Assembly (NCBI GenBank): GCA_900554345.1
Contig: USHH01000031.1
Coordinates: 1 to 15,720, forward strand
Direction: 5' to 3'
From: an uncultured Bacteroidales bacterium
GTDB lineage: Bacteria; Bacteroidota; Bacteroidia; Bacteroidales; Muribaculaceae
DNA length: 15,720 nt
This document shows, one piece after another, positions 1 to 9,152 of the stretch. The notes below the pieces were generated by a model. That model searched no databases and was not told the DNA's origin. It worked only from the letters and a program-made list of their open reading frames with translations. The translations under genes and the position numbers were made by a program. Every line of letters begins with the position of its first letter. Position 1 is the stretch's first letter.

Positions 1-1
1 G

Positions 2-2449
2 GCGCAGGTAACCGCCGAGCCCATTCCCCTGCTCGAGGAATCGACCGGAGTCACAATCTATTTCCATGCCGACGAGGGCAACAAGGGGCTTCAGGGTGTG
101 AAGCCGCCGGAGAAAGTGTATGCCCACACCGGGGTGATCACCAACTACTCCACCACTGCTTCCGACTGGCGCTACGCGCCGACCTGGGGCGACAACGGCG
201 CGAAGTATGAGCTCTCATACGTGGAGGAGAACCTCTGGAAGCTCTATATCGGCGACATACGCACGTATTACGGCATCACCGACCCCTCGGAGACAGTGGA
301 GCGCCTGGCATTCGTATTCCGCAACGCCGACAACAGCAAGGAGGGCAAAGGACCCAACAACCAGGACATTTTCCTCTTCCTCCACAACGGAGTGTCGCAG
401 CCCGCGCCCTACCCCGGCGGCGAGCGGATGGGCGCGGTGAGCGACGGCGCGGGCACAGTGACCTTCTGCCTCGCCGCCCCCGGCAAGAACAGCGTGACGC
501 TCGTGGGCAGCTGGGACGACTATGCCGTGGGCCAGCAGGGGGTGATGAGCTACGATGACGTGGACGGCGTAAGGTATTTCTGGACCCAGGTCGACGGCCT
601 CGACGAGGGGAAATGCTATCCCTACTACTACATTGTGGACGGCAACATCGCCGTGGGCGACCCATACGCGCGACTCGTGCTCGACCCGGAATACGACTCC
701 TACATACCGGCCGGCGTGTTCCCCTGGCTTCCGGCCTATCCCGCCGGGAAAGTGCACGGAGTGCCTCTGGCGGTGTATCTGAGCGACATCAACGACTATG
801 ACTGGGAGGTCAAGGACTTCCGCGGCGTAGACAAGGACCTCTTCATATACGAGCTTCTGCTGCGCGACTTCACCGGCACGGAGGGTAAAGCGCTCGGCGA
901 CGGCACGGTGGCCGGCGCCCTCGCGAAGCTCCCCTATCTGAAGCAGCTCGGCGTAACCGCCATCGAGCTGCTGCCCATCAATGAATTCAACGGCAACATC
1001 TCATGGGGCTACAACCCCAACTTCTATTTCGCTCCCGACAAGGCATACGGCACTCCCGACGACTACAAGCGCTTCATCGACGCCTGCCACAAGGAGGGAA
1101 TCGCCGTGATCCTCGATATCGTATTCAACCAGAGCGACTGGCAGCATCCCTGGCAGAGGATGTACCATCCGGGCGAGAATCCGTTTTTCAACGTCACGGC
1201 GCCCCATGCCTACAGTGTGCTCAACGACTGGAACCAGGACTATCCGCTCGTGCAGAAGCAATGGCACGACGCGCTGCGCTACTGGCTGGAGGAATACCGT
1301 GTAGACGGCTTCCGCTTCGACCTGGTGAAGGGACTCGGCGACAACGACTCATACACCAACAGCGGCGACGTCGCCACCAATGCCTACAACGCCAGCCGCG
1401 TGGCCCGCATGCGCGAGCTGCAGAAGGTGGTGGAGGAAGTGAATCCCCATGCCTATTTCATCAACGAGAACCTCGCCCAGGCCAAGGAGGAGAACGAGAT
1501 GGCGGAGACCGGACAGCTCAACTGGGCCAACGTGAACTATTCGTCAGACCAGTTCGCGATGGGCTACCGCGACGGAGCCGGCCTGCGCCGCTTCTACGCC
1601 CCCTACGACGACCGCACGCCCTACTCCACCGTCTCCTATATGGAGAGCCACGACGAGCAGCGCCTCGCCTACAAGCAGGACGTCTACGGCGCGCCCGGCG
1701 TGAAGGGCGACCTCGCGATGTCGATGCGACGCCTCGGCAGCTGCGCGGCCCAGATGCTCATGAGCCCCGGCGCACACATGATATGGCAGTTCTCAGAGCT
1801 CGGCGACAACGACAACACCAAAGACGCCACCGGCGGCAACAACACGGACCCGAAGACCGTGAGATGGTCGATGCTCGACAATCCCGAGCGACGCGGCCTC
1901 TACGACACCTACCGCGCCCTGACCGCCGTCAGAAACGGCAATCCCGAGATATTCGACGCCTCAGCCTCCTTCAGCGGCACCTACGGCGACAGCGACTGGG
2001 ACAACGGACGCCTGCTCGTATCGAAGTCGGGCGACAAGGAGCTCTACACTGTGGTGAATCCACTCGTCGACAAGCGGCTTACCATCAACGTAGATTTCAC
2101 GAAGAGCGGTGACGGCGACTATCAGATACTCGCCTCAAGCCATGAAACGACACCCGATATCGATGTGGCAGGCGGGAAGGTGAGCCTCGATGCAGGAGCC
2201 TTCGTGGTGATCGGGTCGAAAGGACTCTCTTCCGTCGAAGAGATCGGGAGCGCCGCCCACAGCGCCATGTACGGCTACGGCGCAAAGGGACGCCTCGTGA
2301 TAGAGCGCTCTCGCGCCCGTGTCGACATCTATACGGCATCAGGAGTGCATGCCGGCACAATACAGGCCGGAGGGGGCTCTCTGGAGCTCCGGAGCGGTCT
2401 GTATATCGCCGTCAGCGACGGCGAGACATTAAAAATACTCGTAAGATAA
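2..2449 (+). CDS. GH13 alpha-amylase family protein, 5' end outside window
   Basis: This is probably an exported enzyme acting on alpha-glucans such as starch or maltooligosaccharides. The frame is open to the left edge, so the GTG at 98 is internal. The codons before it read AQVTAEPIPLLEEST, which looks like mature sequence just after a signal peptide. The order is an N-terminal carbohydrate-binding-like beta domain (to about base 420), an E-set/CBM48-like domain (about 430-700) and a GH13 barrel. The barrel shows region I DIVFNQ (about 1113), region II GFRFD with the nucleophile Asp at 1319-1321, region III INEN with the acid/base Glu at 1466-1468, and region IV ESHD with Asp at 1652-1654. 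Region I has Gln where the commonest GH13 pattern has His; from memory this is normal in this Bacteroidales group. The last 70 or so residues form a small beta domain ending in a sorting-domain-like GLYIAV...LKILVR. The family is secure; exact substrate and surface versus periplasmic location are not. Confidence 0.93.
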   Translation, partial: AQVTAEPIPLLEESTGVTIYFHADEGNKGLQGVKPPEKVYAHTGVITNYSTTASDWRYAPTWGDNGAKYELSYVEENLWKLYIGDIRTYYGITDPSETVERLAFVFRNADNSKEGKGPNNQDIFLFLHNGVSQPAPYPGGERMGAVSDGAGTVTFCLAAPGKNSVTLVGSWDDYAVGQQGVMSYDDVDGVRYFWTQVDGLDEGKCYPYYYIVDGNIAVGDPYARLVLDPEYDSYIPAGVFPWLPAYPAGKVHGVPLAVYLSDINDYDWEVKDFRGVDKDLFIYELLLRDFTGTEGKALGDGTVAGALAKLPYLKQLGVTAIELLPINEFNGNISWGYNPNFYFAPDKAYGTPDDYKRFIDACHKEGIAVILDIVFNQSDWQHPWQRMYHPGENPFFNVTAPHAYSVLNDWNQDYPLVQKQWHDALRYWLEEYRVDGFRFDLVKGLGDNDSYTNSGDVATNAYNASRVARMRELQKVVEEVNPHAYFINENLAQAKEENEMAETGQLNWANVNYSSDQFAMGYRDGAGLRRFYAPYDDRTPYSTVSYMESHDEQRLAYKQDVYGAPGVKGDLAMSMRRLGSCAAQMLMSPGAHMIWQFSELGDNDNTKDATGGNNTDPKTVRWSMLDNPERRGLYDTYRALTAVRNGNPEIFDASASFSGTYGDSDWDNGRLLVSKSGDKELYTVVNPLVDKRLTINVDFTKSGDGDYQILASSHETTPDIDVAGGKVSLDAGAFVVIGSKGLSSVEEIGSAAHSAMYGYGAKGRLVIERSRARVDIYTASGVHAGTIQAGGGSLELRSGLYIAVSDGETLKILVR

Positions 2450-2455
2450 TCACCC

Positions 2456-4864
2456 ATGAAGACCCCGAAAGCCATCATGCTGCCCCTGCTGCTGGCGCCG
2501 GCGCTGATAGCGCCGGCACAGCGCGCGGTGGTCCCCTTCAACGACAACTGGAGGTTCCGCATGCTCCGGACAGGCGAGATTCAGAATGCAGACACCACGT
2601 GGACGACCGTAAACCTTCCTCATGACTTCCAGACCGGGCAGCCGTGGGTCGAGCCGTCGCCCGACGAGCGGCCCGACCTCGACAATCCGATGGCCAACGT
2701 GAAGAGCCGCCTCAGCTCACGCGGCTTCAAGGAGATGGGCACGGGGCTCTACCGCAAGACGTTCACCGCGCCTGAGGAGTGGAAAGGACGCCGCGTGCTG
2801 CTCGACTTCGAGGGCATCATGCTCACGGGCGACGTCTACCTCAACGGCAGCCGCATCGGAGGCACAGACTACGGCTATCTCGGCTTCGACACCGACGTCA
2901 GCGACAAGCTGAGATACGGCGCCGAGAACGTGATCGAAGTGACGGCCGACACAGGGAAGCCGGAGAACTCCCGGTGGTACACCGGCGGGGGACTCTACCG
3001 CGACGTCAACATCATACTGACCGACAACGACAGATATTTCACCCGCCATCCGCTGCATATCACCACTCCGACGGCTGATGCAAGCCGCAGCGTGGTGGAA
3101 GTGCTCGGCGAGATAACCACACTTCCTGCTCAGGACAGCATCCGCGTGGGCATAGACATACATTCGCCGGAGGGAGAGATGGTGTATTCGCGGATCCGCA
3201 ACCACTGGAACAACCGCAGGCAGCACACCCGCGAGTTCCGGCTCGACAGCATCACACTCACCGGGGCAGAGCTATGGGACTGCGACCATCCGGCGCTCTA
3301 CACCCTCACGGCAACACTCTACAGCCCCGACGGCAGCGTGGCCGACCGGGTGACGGAGCGCTTCGGCATCCGCTCCGTGGAGTTCTCTCCCGAATTCGGG
3401 ATGAAACTCAACGGGAAGAAGGTGGTGCTCAAGGGCATAGCCAACCACCATACCCTCGGCGCCCTCGGTGCGGCAGCCTATCCCCGCGCCATCGAGAAGC
3501 GGATAAAGCTGCTCAAGGATTTCGGCTTCAACCACATCCGCACCTCCCACAATCCCTATAGCGAGTCATTTCTCGACCTATGCGACGAATACGGCATACT
3601 GGTGGTGGACGAGCTATATGACAAATGGCTCACGCAGTATGCCGGAGGCCGGCGCGACTGGAGCGAGCTCTGGCAGCACGACGTGGAGGAATGGGTGAGG
3701 CGCGACCGCAACCATCCGTCGGTGGTGATGTGGAGCCTCGGCAACGAGCTCCAGCTCATTCCCGATCTGCCATACAACGACTGGGGAGTGACACCCTACC
3801 GCCTGCAGAAGGCTCTGCTAAGGCGCTTCGACACGACAAGGCCTACGACAGTGGCCATGCATCCGCGAGGCCGCGACGAGCTCACCGACTCCCTGCCGGC
3901 ACCCCTGGCGCTCGCCACCGACGTGGCCTCCTACAATTACCGATACATGTATTTTCCCGGCGACTCGCGCCGCTTCCCGTGGATGATGTTCTACCAAAGC
4001 GAGGCGAGCGCTGCGGGGATGGGTCCCAACTATTATGAGATGGACCTCGACAGGGTGATCGGCCTCGCCTACTGGGGAATGATCGACTATCTGGGAGAAT
4101 CCAACGGATGGCCGGCCAAGGGGTGGACGCAAGGAGTGTTTGACATATCGCTGCGTCCCAAGCCACAGGCATATTTTCTGAAGAGCATCTTCAAGCCGGA
4201 AGAGCCTCTTGTGGCAATCGGCGTGATCGGAGGGAGCGACGACACGGTGTGGAACGACGTGAAGGTGGGCACCAGACAGCTGAATCCCCGGTGGGACGGC
4301 GAGCCGGGCGGCAAGATGGCTCTCTATACCTTCACCAACGCCGACGAGGTGGAGCTCATCGTCAACGGCAGCAGTCTCGGGCGCCGCAGAAACGACCGCG
4401 CCGACGCCAGGACCCGCAACAGAATCCTCTGGGAAGACATCGAATACACACCCGGCTACATCGAGGCGCGGGGCTACAACGACAGTTCCGCCGAGGCAGT
4501 AGCAGTCCAGCGGCTGGAGACACCGGGGCAGGGCGTGAGGCTCAGCCTCACGGGCGACAATCCGGCGTGGAAGGCCGACGGAATCGACCTGCTGCATGTG
4601 GATGTGGCGGCCATCGACAGCGAAGGGCGCACGGACCACCGCGCCGTGATGCCGGTGAGGTTCGAGGTCAGCGGTCCGGCCGACATAGTGGGCGTGATCA
4701 ACGGCGACATCTCATCCGGAGAGCTGACCGTGGGCGACACCCGCAGCCTCTACAATGGGGAGTGCAGCATAATCCTCCGTTCCCGCAGGGAGTCCGGCCT
4801 CGTGACGCTCAGAGCCATCGCCGAAGGCCTCTCCCCCGCCGAGACCACCATCCCCATCCGCTGA
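2456..4864 (+). CDS. GH2 family glycoside hydrolase (beta-galactosidase-like), secreted
   Basis: This is a retaining exo-acting beta-glycosidase of the GH2 clan; beta-galactosidase is the default guess, but beta-glucuronidase, beta-mannosidase or other GH2 activities cannot be excluded. The ATG at 2456 is followed by a clear signal peptide (MKTPKAIMLPLLLAPALIAPA). Domains in order are an N-terminal jelly-roll sugar-binding domain (about 25-200), an Ig-like domain (about 200-300), a TIM barrel (about 300-580), a DUF4982-like beta domain (about 590-680) and a C-terminal Ig-like domain (about 690-800). Within the barrel are IRTSHNPYS, the acid/base motif WSLGNEL with Glu431, and the probable nucleophile Glu516 in YQSEAS. 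The length of 802 residues is usual for Bacteroidales GH2 enzymes of this layout. Only 6 bases separate it from the GH13 stop codon, so the two are almost certainly cotranscribed. No Shine-Dalgarno sequence is visible. Confidence 0.93.
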   Translation: MKTPKAIMLPLLLAPALIAPAQRAVVPFNDNWRFRMLRTGEIQNADTTWTTVNLPHDFQTGQPWVEPSPDERPDLDNPMANVKSRLSSRGFKEMGTGLYRKTFTAPEEWKGRRVLLDFEGIMLTGDVYLNGSRIGGTDYGYLGFDTDVSDKLRYGAENVIEVTADTGKPENSRWYTGGGLYRDVNIILTDNDRYFTRHPLHITTPTADASRSVVEVLGEITTLPAQDSIRVGIDIHSPEGEMVYSRIRNHWNNRRQHTREFRLDSITLTGAELWDCDHPALYTLTATLYSPDGSVADRVTERFGIRSVEFSPEFGMKLNGKKVVLKGIANHHTLGALGAAAYPRAIEKRIKLLKDFGFNHIRTSHNPYSESFLDLCDEYGILVVDELYDKWLTQYAGGRRDWSELWQHDVEEWVRRDRNHPSVVMWSLGNELQLIPDLPYNDWGVTPYRLQKALLRRFDTTRPTTVAMHPRGRDELTDSLPAPLALATDVASYNYRYMYFPGDSRRFPWMMFYQSEASAAGMGPNYYEMDLDRVIGLAYWGMIDYLGESNGWPAKGWTQGVFDISLRPKPQAYFLKSIFKPEEPLVAIGVIGGSDDTVWNDVKVGTRQLNPRWDGEPGGKMALYTFTNADEVELIVNGSSLGRRRNDRADARTRNRILWEDIEYTPGYIEARGYNDSSAEAVAVQRLETPGQGVRLSLTGDNPAWKADGIDLLHVDVAAIDSEGRTDHRAVMPVRFEVSGPADIVGVINGDISSGELTVGDTRSLYNGECSIILRSRRESGLVTLRAIAEGLSPAETTIPIR

Positions 4865-4937
4865 CCTCTATCCAGATACATGTCATACCCCGTCACATTA
4901 TCAGAATCTCATCGGGCAGCGACAATAACGGCATTCA

Positions 4938-6983
4938 TCATTCCACACAGGAAGCAATGACTATGCCGCCGTTGGGAAGTATCGTCACCGGAAGCGTTCC
5001 CTTGTCACTAACCCGGACAATCTTTTTACCCGGTATGAAATCAGTACTTCTGACGATTATTCCATCCTGAGTATTTTTTCGTGCTTTTTTAATCCTGTTC
5101 TCAGCCTCTTTGGTATAAGAATCACTGTAAAGGAAAACATCCTTTCCTGCAAGCATATCAAAGTTCAGATTCAGGTTCAGCGGTTCGGAGGTCGCGTTTA
5201 CGCCGGCAACATACCAGTCTTTGTTGTGCCTGCGCGCCAGGACAATATATTTACCCGGCATCCCGTCAACCAGTCGCGTCTCATCCCATTCGGTCGGGAC
5301 TGTCTTCAGATACTCGATGCACAGTTCCGGCGCATCCGTCAGATTGTTCGGGGCAAGAGCAAAATTCTGTACGGCATTCTGATATAATATGGTCGTGGCG
5401 AGCTGGAAAATGTCGGATGTCGTTCTATATATCCCGCTCTCATTCCCCTTGTTCATGAAACGGTTCATGAAACAGCCTCCGTATTCCATAGAGCCGACGG
5501 CGTTGCGTATGAACGGATGCAATGTGGCATTGCCCGACTCCATGTCGTTGAAATGCTGGCTGAATACAAGGTTCTCCGACGCAAGCACCGCCTCGCTTCC
5601 GACATAGTTGGGATACATCCGCTCCCATCCTCGCGGCAAGGTACAGCCATGGAAGATAACCATCAGTCCGTATTCATTGGCATCCGACAGAATATCCTCA
5701 TAAAGTCTCATGGTCTCCTGCTTGTCTCCTCCAAAGAAATCCACCTTTATACCCTTGACGCCATTGTCGCGCATCCATTCCATCTCTTTTTTGCGTGCGA
5801 TTGAGTTGTCCATCCTGCCGCCTGGAGTCTGTTCGATATCATTCCAGTAACCTCCGGAGTTATACCACAGGAATACATCTACGTCCTTGGATTTGGCATA
5901 CTTGATAAGTTGCTCCATGCGGTCGTACCCGATATTCTTGTTCCACCATGCGTCGATCAGGACATATTCAAATCCCAATTGATTCGCAAGGTCTATGTAT
6001 TTGACCTGGTCGTCGTAATTACAACTACCATCCTGCCACAGAATCCAGCTCCATGTGCTCCGTCCGCCTTTTACATCGAATTTAGGCTCATATTTCGGTT
6101 CGACCACATCCCACGCGACAGTTGTCTCCACGATGGGAGCGAGATTGTCGCCGACAGTTATCGTGCGCCATGGCGTCTTGCCCGGCAGAACGAATGCCGG
6201 CTCAGAGGTGCCGTTGCCATTGTTTTCCTCTGGCATAGGAAACTCGATCTTGTAACCTCCATTCCTATACTCACCAATTCTTGATGCACAGTACCGGCTG
6301 TCAACACCCGTCTCGCTGACCAGGACCCAAAGATTCTCAGGTTTCACATTGAACAAGCATGGGAACGTATAGCCCCGGCCATACTTGGAGGGACTGTCAA
6401 GCGAGGTGTCAAGAACATATTCCTCCTCGTAGCTCGGCTTGCTCCTTCTGTAGCCGATCATCGGGTCGCTTTGAGGCGACAGGTACGAGGTCGTACCATC
6501 GGGAAAGACAAACGACGATTTCTCGTCCATGATACGGATGCTTCTTGTTTTTCCCTGAACAGGGATGTCATAACGATACGCCACGTCGTTGTCCGCGACT
6601 ACGAACTCCACGTTCATCTCCCCCCCTTTGTTATTTTTGAAAGTGCAAAGAAGTTTGTTGGCCTTGAAGTCGATATCCGATTTCTTACTCCTTGACAATT
6701 TATAATGATCCGATACCGGACTCTCGTTATGTGACACCATTGAGAGTCCGTCGGTAAAATTCCCGGCATTGCTCTCAAATCCCAAAGGAGAGGGCAGAAG
6801 CACATTCCTGCCGTCGTATGTAATGCTGTATGTCGCGGTGCTGTCTGTCGGACTGCATGAGACTCTCACCTCAAGTCTGCCGTCAGGACTCTTGACACTC
6901 GCAACTTCCCCCTTCATGGACATTATGCCAAGACTCAGGCATATCGTCCCGAGGATTAATCTGCTGTTCATGATATTATTCAT
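4938..6983 (-). CDS. GH97 glycoside hydrolase, probable retaining alpha-galactosidase type
   Basis: This is a periplasmic or surface enzyme expected to release terminal alpha-linked hexose, most likely galactose. A signal peptide spans the N-terminus (LILGTICLSLGIMS). A GH97 N-terminal beta-sandwich covers about 25-280, the barrel about 290-560 and a C-terminal beta domain about 580-681. Barrel marks include YVLIDAWW, FLWYNSGGYW, GIKVDFFGGD and YPNYVGSEAVLASEN. Asp415 in KVDFF sits where retaining GH97 enzymes carry their nucleophile, and Glu470 in ASEN matches the acid/base position; from memory these numbers equal those of the characterised Bacteroides thetaiotaomicron retaining alpha-galactosidase. 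The inverting SusB type lacks this Asp. The ATG at 6983 overlaps the last codons of the upstream reductase by 8 bases; a second ATG at 6971 (residue 5) would remove the overlap. This is the last gene of a three-gene operon with an aldo/keto reductase and a GH43-like enzyme. Confidence 0.92.
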   Translation of the reverse strand: MNNIMNSRLILGTICLSLGIMSMKGEVASVKSPDGRLEVRVSCSPTDSTATYSITYDGRNVLLPSPLGFESNAGNFTDGLSMVSHNESPVSDHYKLSRSKKSDIDFKANKLLCTFKNNKGGEMNVEFVVADNDVAYRYDIPVQGKTRSIRIMDEKSSFVFPDGTTSYLSPQSDPMIGYRRSKPSYEEEYVLDTSLDSPSKYGRGYTFPCLFNVKPENLWVLVSETGVDSRYCASRIGEYRNGGYKIEFPMPEENNGNGTSEPAFVLPGKTPWRTITVGDNLAPIVETTVAWDVVEPKYEPKFDVKGGRSTWSWILWQDGSCNYDDQVKYIDLANQLGFEYVLIDAWWNKNIGYDRMEQLIKYAKSKDVDVFLWYNSGGYWNDIEQTPGGRMDNSIARKKEMEWMRDNGVKGIKVDFFGGDKQETMRLYEDILSDANEYGLMVIFHGCTLPRGWERMYPNYVGSEAVLASENLVFSQHFNDMESGNATLHPFIRNAVGSMEYGGCFMNRFMNKGNESGIYRTTSDIFQLATTILYQNAVQNFALAPNNLTDAPELCIEYLKTVPTEWDETRLVDGMPGKYIVLARRHNKDWYVAGVNATSEPLNLNLNFDMLAGKDVFLYSDSYTKEAENRIKKARKNTQDGIIVRSTDFIPGKKIVRVSDKGTLPVTILPNGGIVIASCVE

Positions 6984-7935
6984 TGCTTATTATATTGTCG
7001 ATCCGTTGTAACTCTTCCTGAGAAAAAACCATATTGTCGACAGCTTTGATATTGTCGCACAACTGTTTCTCCGAACTGGCTCCGATTATCACCGATGTGA
7101 GCGTCTCATTGCTAAGAAGCCACGACAGCGACATCTCCGCCAGAGTCTGTCCTCTTTGAGCCGCGACATCGTTGAGCCGGCTGATTTTCGCTATCAGCTC
7201 CGGGGTGATGTCCTCGCGATGCAGGAACACTCCGCTTTTCACCACCCTTGAGTCTTCGGGAATACCATGCAGATAGCGGTTTGTCAGCAGTCCCTGTGCC
7301 AACGGGGAGAACGCGATGAATCCCAGACCTTCCTTTCTAACGAAGTCGAAATGTTCGGCTTCCGGCTTTCGGGAAAGCATATTGTATCTGTCCTGGTAAA
7401 TAAGACACCGCACATGCTGTTCTTCCAGGAGCCGGCACATCTCTTTACCTTTCTCCACCGGATATTTCGACAGGCCGATGTATAGTGCCTTACCCTGATG
7501 TACTATATCAATAAGGGCTTGCGCGGTTTCTTCCAGCGGAGTTTCCTCACAGTATCGGTGACTGTAGAAGATGTCGAAATAATCAAGACCCGTACGCATG
7601 AGGCTCTGGTCTATGCTTGCCATTATATGCTTTCTTGAACCGCCGTCACCGTAAGGGCCATTCCACATCAGGTGTCCCGCCTTTGACGAGACGATGATTT
7701 CATCGCGATGGGTATTCAGACCGTCCCGCATAAGCCGTCCGAAATTACGCTCGGCACTCCCCGGAGGCGGACCGTAATTGTTGGCGAGGTCGAAATGGGA
7801 GATTCCTTCGCTGAATGCCTTGAAAGCGATTTCCTTCATCGTGGCATAACGGTCAGAGTCTCCGAAATTATGCCACATGCCGAGTGATACGAGCGGCAAC
7901 TGCAGTCCGCTTTTTCCACAGAATCTGTATTTCAT
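6976..7935 (-). CDS. Aldo/keto reductase, YghZ/Gpr-like
   Basis: This is a cytoplasmic NADPH-dependent aldehyde/ketone reductase of the aldo/keto reductase superfamily. The 319 residues form one (beta/alpha)8 barrel. The catalytic tetrad is visible: Asp49 (HFDLANNYG), Tyr54, Lys85 (VSSKAG) and His126 (IFYSHR). NYGPPPGSAERNFGRLM is a hallmark of the YghZ branch (L-glyceraldehyde-3-phosphate/methylglyoxal reductase type), and IIGASSEKQL near residue 285 is the cofactor phosphate-binding segment. The start MKYRFCGKSG is standard for the family and there is no signal peptide. It lies between two exported glycosidase genes, with 86 bases to the GH43-like gene upstream and an 8-base overlap with GH97 downstream. 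It therefore may reduce a carbonyl compound arising from the sugars they release, or simply detoxify reactive aldehydes. The family call is sure; the physiological substrate is unknown. Confidence 0.92.
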   Translation of the reverse strand: MKYRFCGKSGLQLPLVSLGMWHNFGDSDRYATMKEIAFKAFSEGISHFDLANNYGPPPGSAERNFGRLMRDGLNTHRDEIIVSSKAGHLMWNGPYGDGGSRKHIMASIDQSLMRTGLDYFDIFYSHRYCEETPLEETAQALIDIVHQGKALYIGLSKYPVEKGKEMCRLLEEQHVRCLIYQDRYNMLSRKPEAEHFDFVRKEGLGFIAFSPLAQGLLTNRYLHGIPEDSRVVKSGVFLHREDITPELIAKISRLNDVAAQRGQTLAEMSLSWLLSNETLTSVIIGASSEKQLCDNIKAVDNMVFSQEELQRIDNIISNE

Positions 7936-8021
7936 TGCTGTAATTGTTTAATGAGAAGATGATGGCATTATATAAAAACCATGCATCCTGTGGTCTATTA
8001 TCCTTAAATCCGCTTCAACGC

Positions 8022-9071
8022 TCACCTGGCGCCCCAGTATTTTTCGAGTTTATCGGCCTGCTCCCGCGTTATTCCTATGATCGCGCCATGCTTGGGAGAG
8101 GTGAAATTGGTGGTTCTCATCGGGCCTTCGTTGAAATGGCCGAGGTCCTTGAACTTCTTGAAGTCGGTGGTCTCTACAAAACCGAAGTTGTGGGGATTGA
8201 TGCTGAATATATCGTACATAAGCACCCACTTGTCCTCGCCATGACGTTTCCACACATTGGGAGCCTCGCAGGCTCCGGGCTCGGCATCCGCCCATTGGTC
8301 GGAATACTCATAACCACGGTTTATCTTGTCGGAGAACGCCATCTTTATTCCGCCGGGCTGCTCCTGGGCCACATACATAAGGCAATACCTGCCGTCAGGC
8401 ATCCGGGAGATGTCGGCGTCAAGAATCTGGATTTCAGGATCAGGATACCTGAAAAGTTCCTTCGGCTCTGACACAAGACGGGTGAATTCAGGGTCGGTAT
8501 AGCTGTAATACAGTTTAGTCTTTCCGTTGCCGAGACGCATGGTGAAATACACCATCATCTTCTTCTCCTCGGGATCATATATAGTCTCCGGAGCCCATGC
8601 GCAGCCAACGTCAAGACCGGGAAACATACTGTCGATATGGGCGACGCTTCTGGTCCAGTTAATGAGGTCGTAAGACTTCATCAGAATGAAGCCATGATTG
8701 TTGCCCCAGCCGTACTGGCCTTCATCACGCTCCCATTTTGTGTCGCGGAATCCCATTTCCCTGCCGCGGAGGTTCAGGTCGGTCATGGCGAGATAGAAGG
8801 CGCCGTCCGGCCCCTGATAGATATGCGGGTCGCGGATGCCGTGCTGGGTGGCGATGGTGTCGCCGGCCATCACCGGACGCCCGTCGTTGAGGGCGGTGAA
8901 AGTATAACCGTCGCGGCTTGTGGCCATATACAGGCTGCTCGTGGGATCCTGATGGAACACGAACAGATAGGCGTCATTATCTTCACCTGCTGTCTGGTTC
9001 CCGTCCTTTGCCGATGCCTGCCACGGCATTAAAGCCGCGAGGAGCACCGTGATTCTCAGAAATGTCTTCAT
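8022..9071 (-). CDS. GH43-like five-bladed beta-propeller glycosidase, secreted
   Basis: This is an exported arabinosidase/xylosidase-superfamily hydrolase (clan GH-F type); the exact sugar is not determinable here. I place the start at ATG 9071 (MKTFLRITVLLAALMPWQASA), which gives a textbook signal peptide, rather than at the in-frame ATG at 9116. That one would add 15 residues unlike a signal peptide (MITGHSITFQANQRH). From the chosen start the protein has 349 residues. Propeller marks include GIRDPHI (Asp81), CAWAPETIYD (about 158-166), the pKa-modulator-like ILDADI (Asp218/Asp220) and CEAPNVWK with Glu269 as likely general acid. Repeating aromatic blade segments such as DGYTF, YDLINW and TDFKKF are typical of GH43-type propellers. 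It is the first gene of a minus-strand operon with the reductase and GH97, behind the promoter-like and palindromic sequences described at 9125-9228. Confidence 0.87.
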   Translation of the reverse strand: MKTFLRITVLLAALMPWQASAKDGNQTAGEDNDAYLFVFHQDPTSSLYMATSRDGYTFTALNDGRPVMAGDTIATQHGIRDPHIYQGPDGAFYLAMTDLNLRGREMGFRDTKWERDEGQYGWGNNHGFILMKSYDLINWTRSVAHIDSMFPGLDVGCAWAPETIYDPEEKKMMVYFTMRLGNGKTKLYYSYTDPEFTRLVSEPKELFRYPDPEIQILDADISRMPDGRYCLMYVAQEQPGGIKMAFSDKINRGYEYSDQWADAEPGACEAPNVWKRHGEDKWVLMYDIFSINPHNFGFVETTDFKKFKDLGHFNEGPMRTTNFTSPKHGAIIGITREQADKLEKYWGAR

Positions 9072-9124
9072 ATGCCTTTGATTCGCTTGAAAAGTGATAG
9101 AATGTCCGGTTATCAAGTTGTATC

Positions 9125-9144
9125 ACCGGAATACGAATTCCGGT
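9125..9144. promoter_or_regulatory. Perfect 8+8 palindrome, operator or 5' mRNA hairpin of GH43 operon
   Basis: ACCGGAAT (9125-9132) and ATTCCGGT (9137-9144) are exact reverse complements around the 4-base centre ACGA. If transcription starts a few bases after the -7 box at 9153-9160, the repeat falls at the very 5' end of the operon mRNA. It could be a repressor operator overlapping the start site, or a 5' stem-loop that protects the message. The symmetry is seen directly; the role is inferred. Confidence 0.45.
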
Positions 9145-9152
9145 CACGGATG

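Noticed and set aside
1003..2112. Long open frame inside the amylase gene, other plus frame
   Set aside because: The translation is Arg/Pro/Gln-rich and has no domain features. It is a shadow of GC-rich codons in the GH13 gene, whose own frame shows all four catalytic regions.
3818..4639. 273-codon frame antisense to the GH2 gene
   Set aside because: It is a typical antisense frame produced by the codon bias of the GC-rich GH2 gene; there is no start context or domain.
4865..4937. Terminator between the convergent GH2 and GH97 genes
   Set aside because: I looked for a GC stem with a T-tract in either direction and found none in these 73 bases; termination here may be Rho-dependent or lie within gene ends.
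9072..9116. Upstream ATG (9116) for the GH43-like gene
   Set aside because: It would put 15 polar residues before a perfect signal peptide and consume most of the predicted leader; ATG 9071 is the better start.
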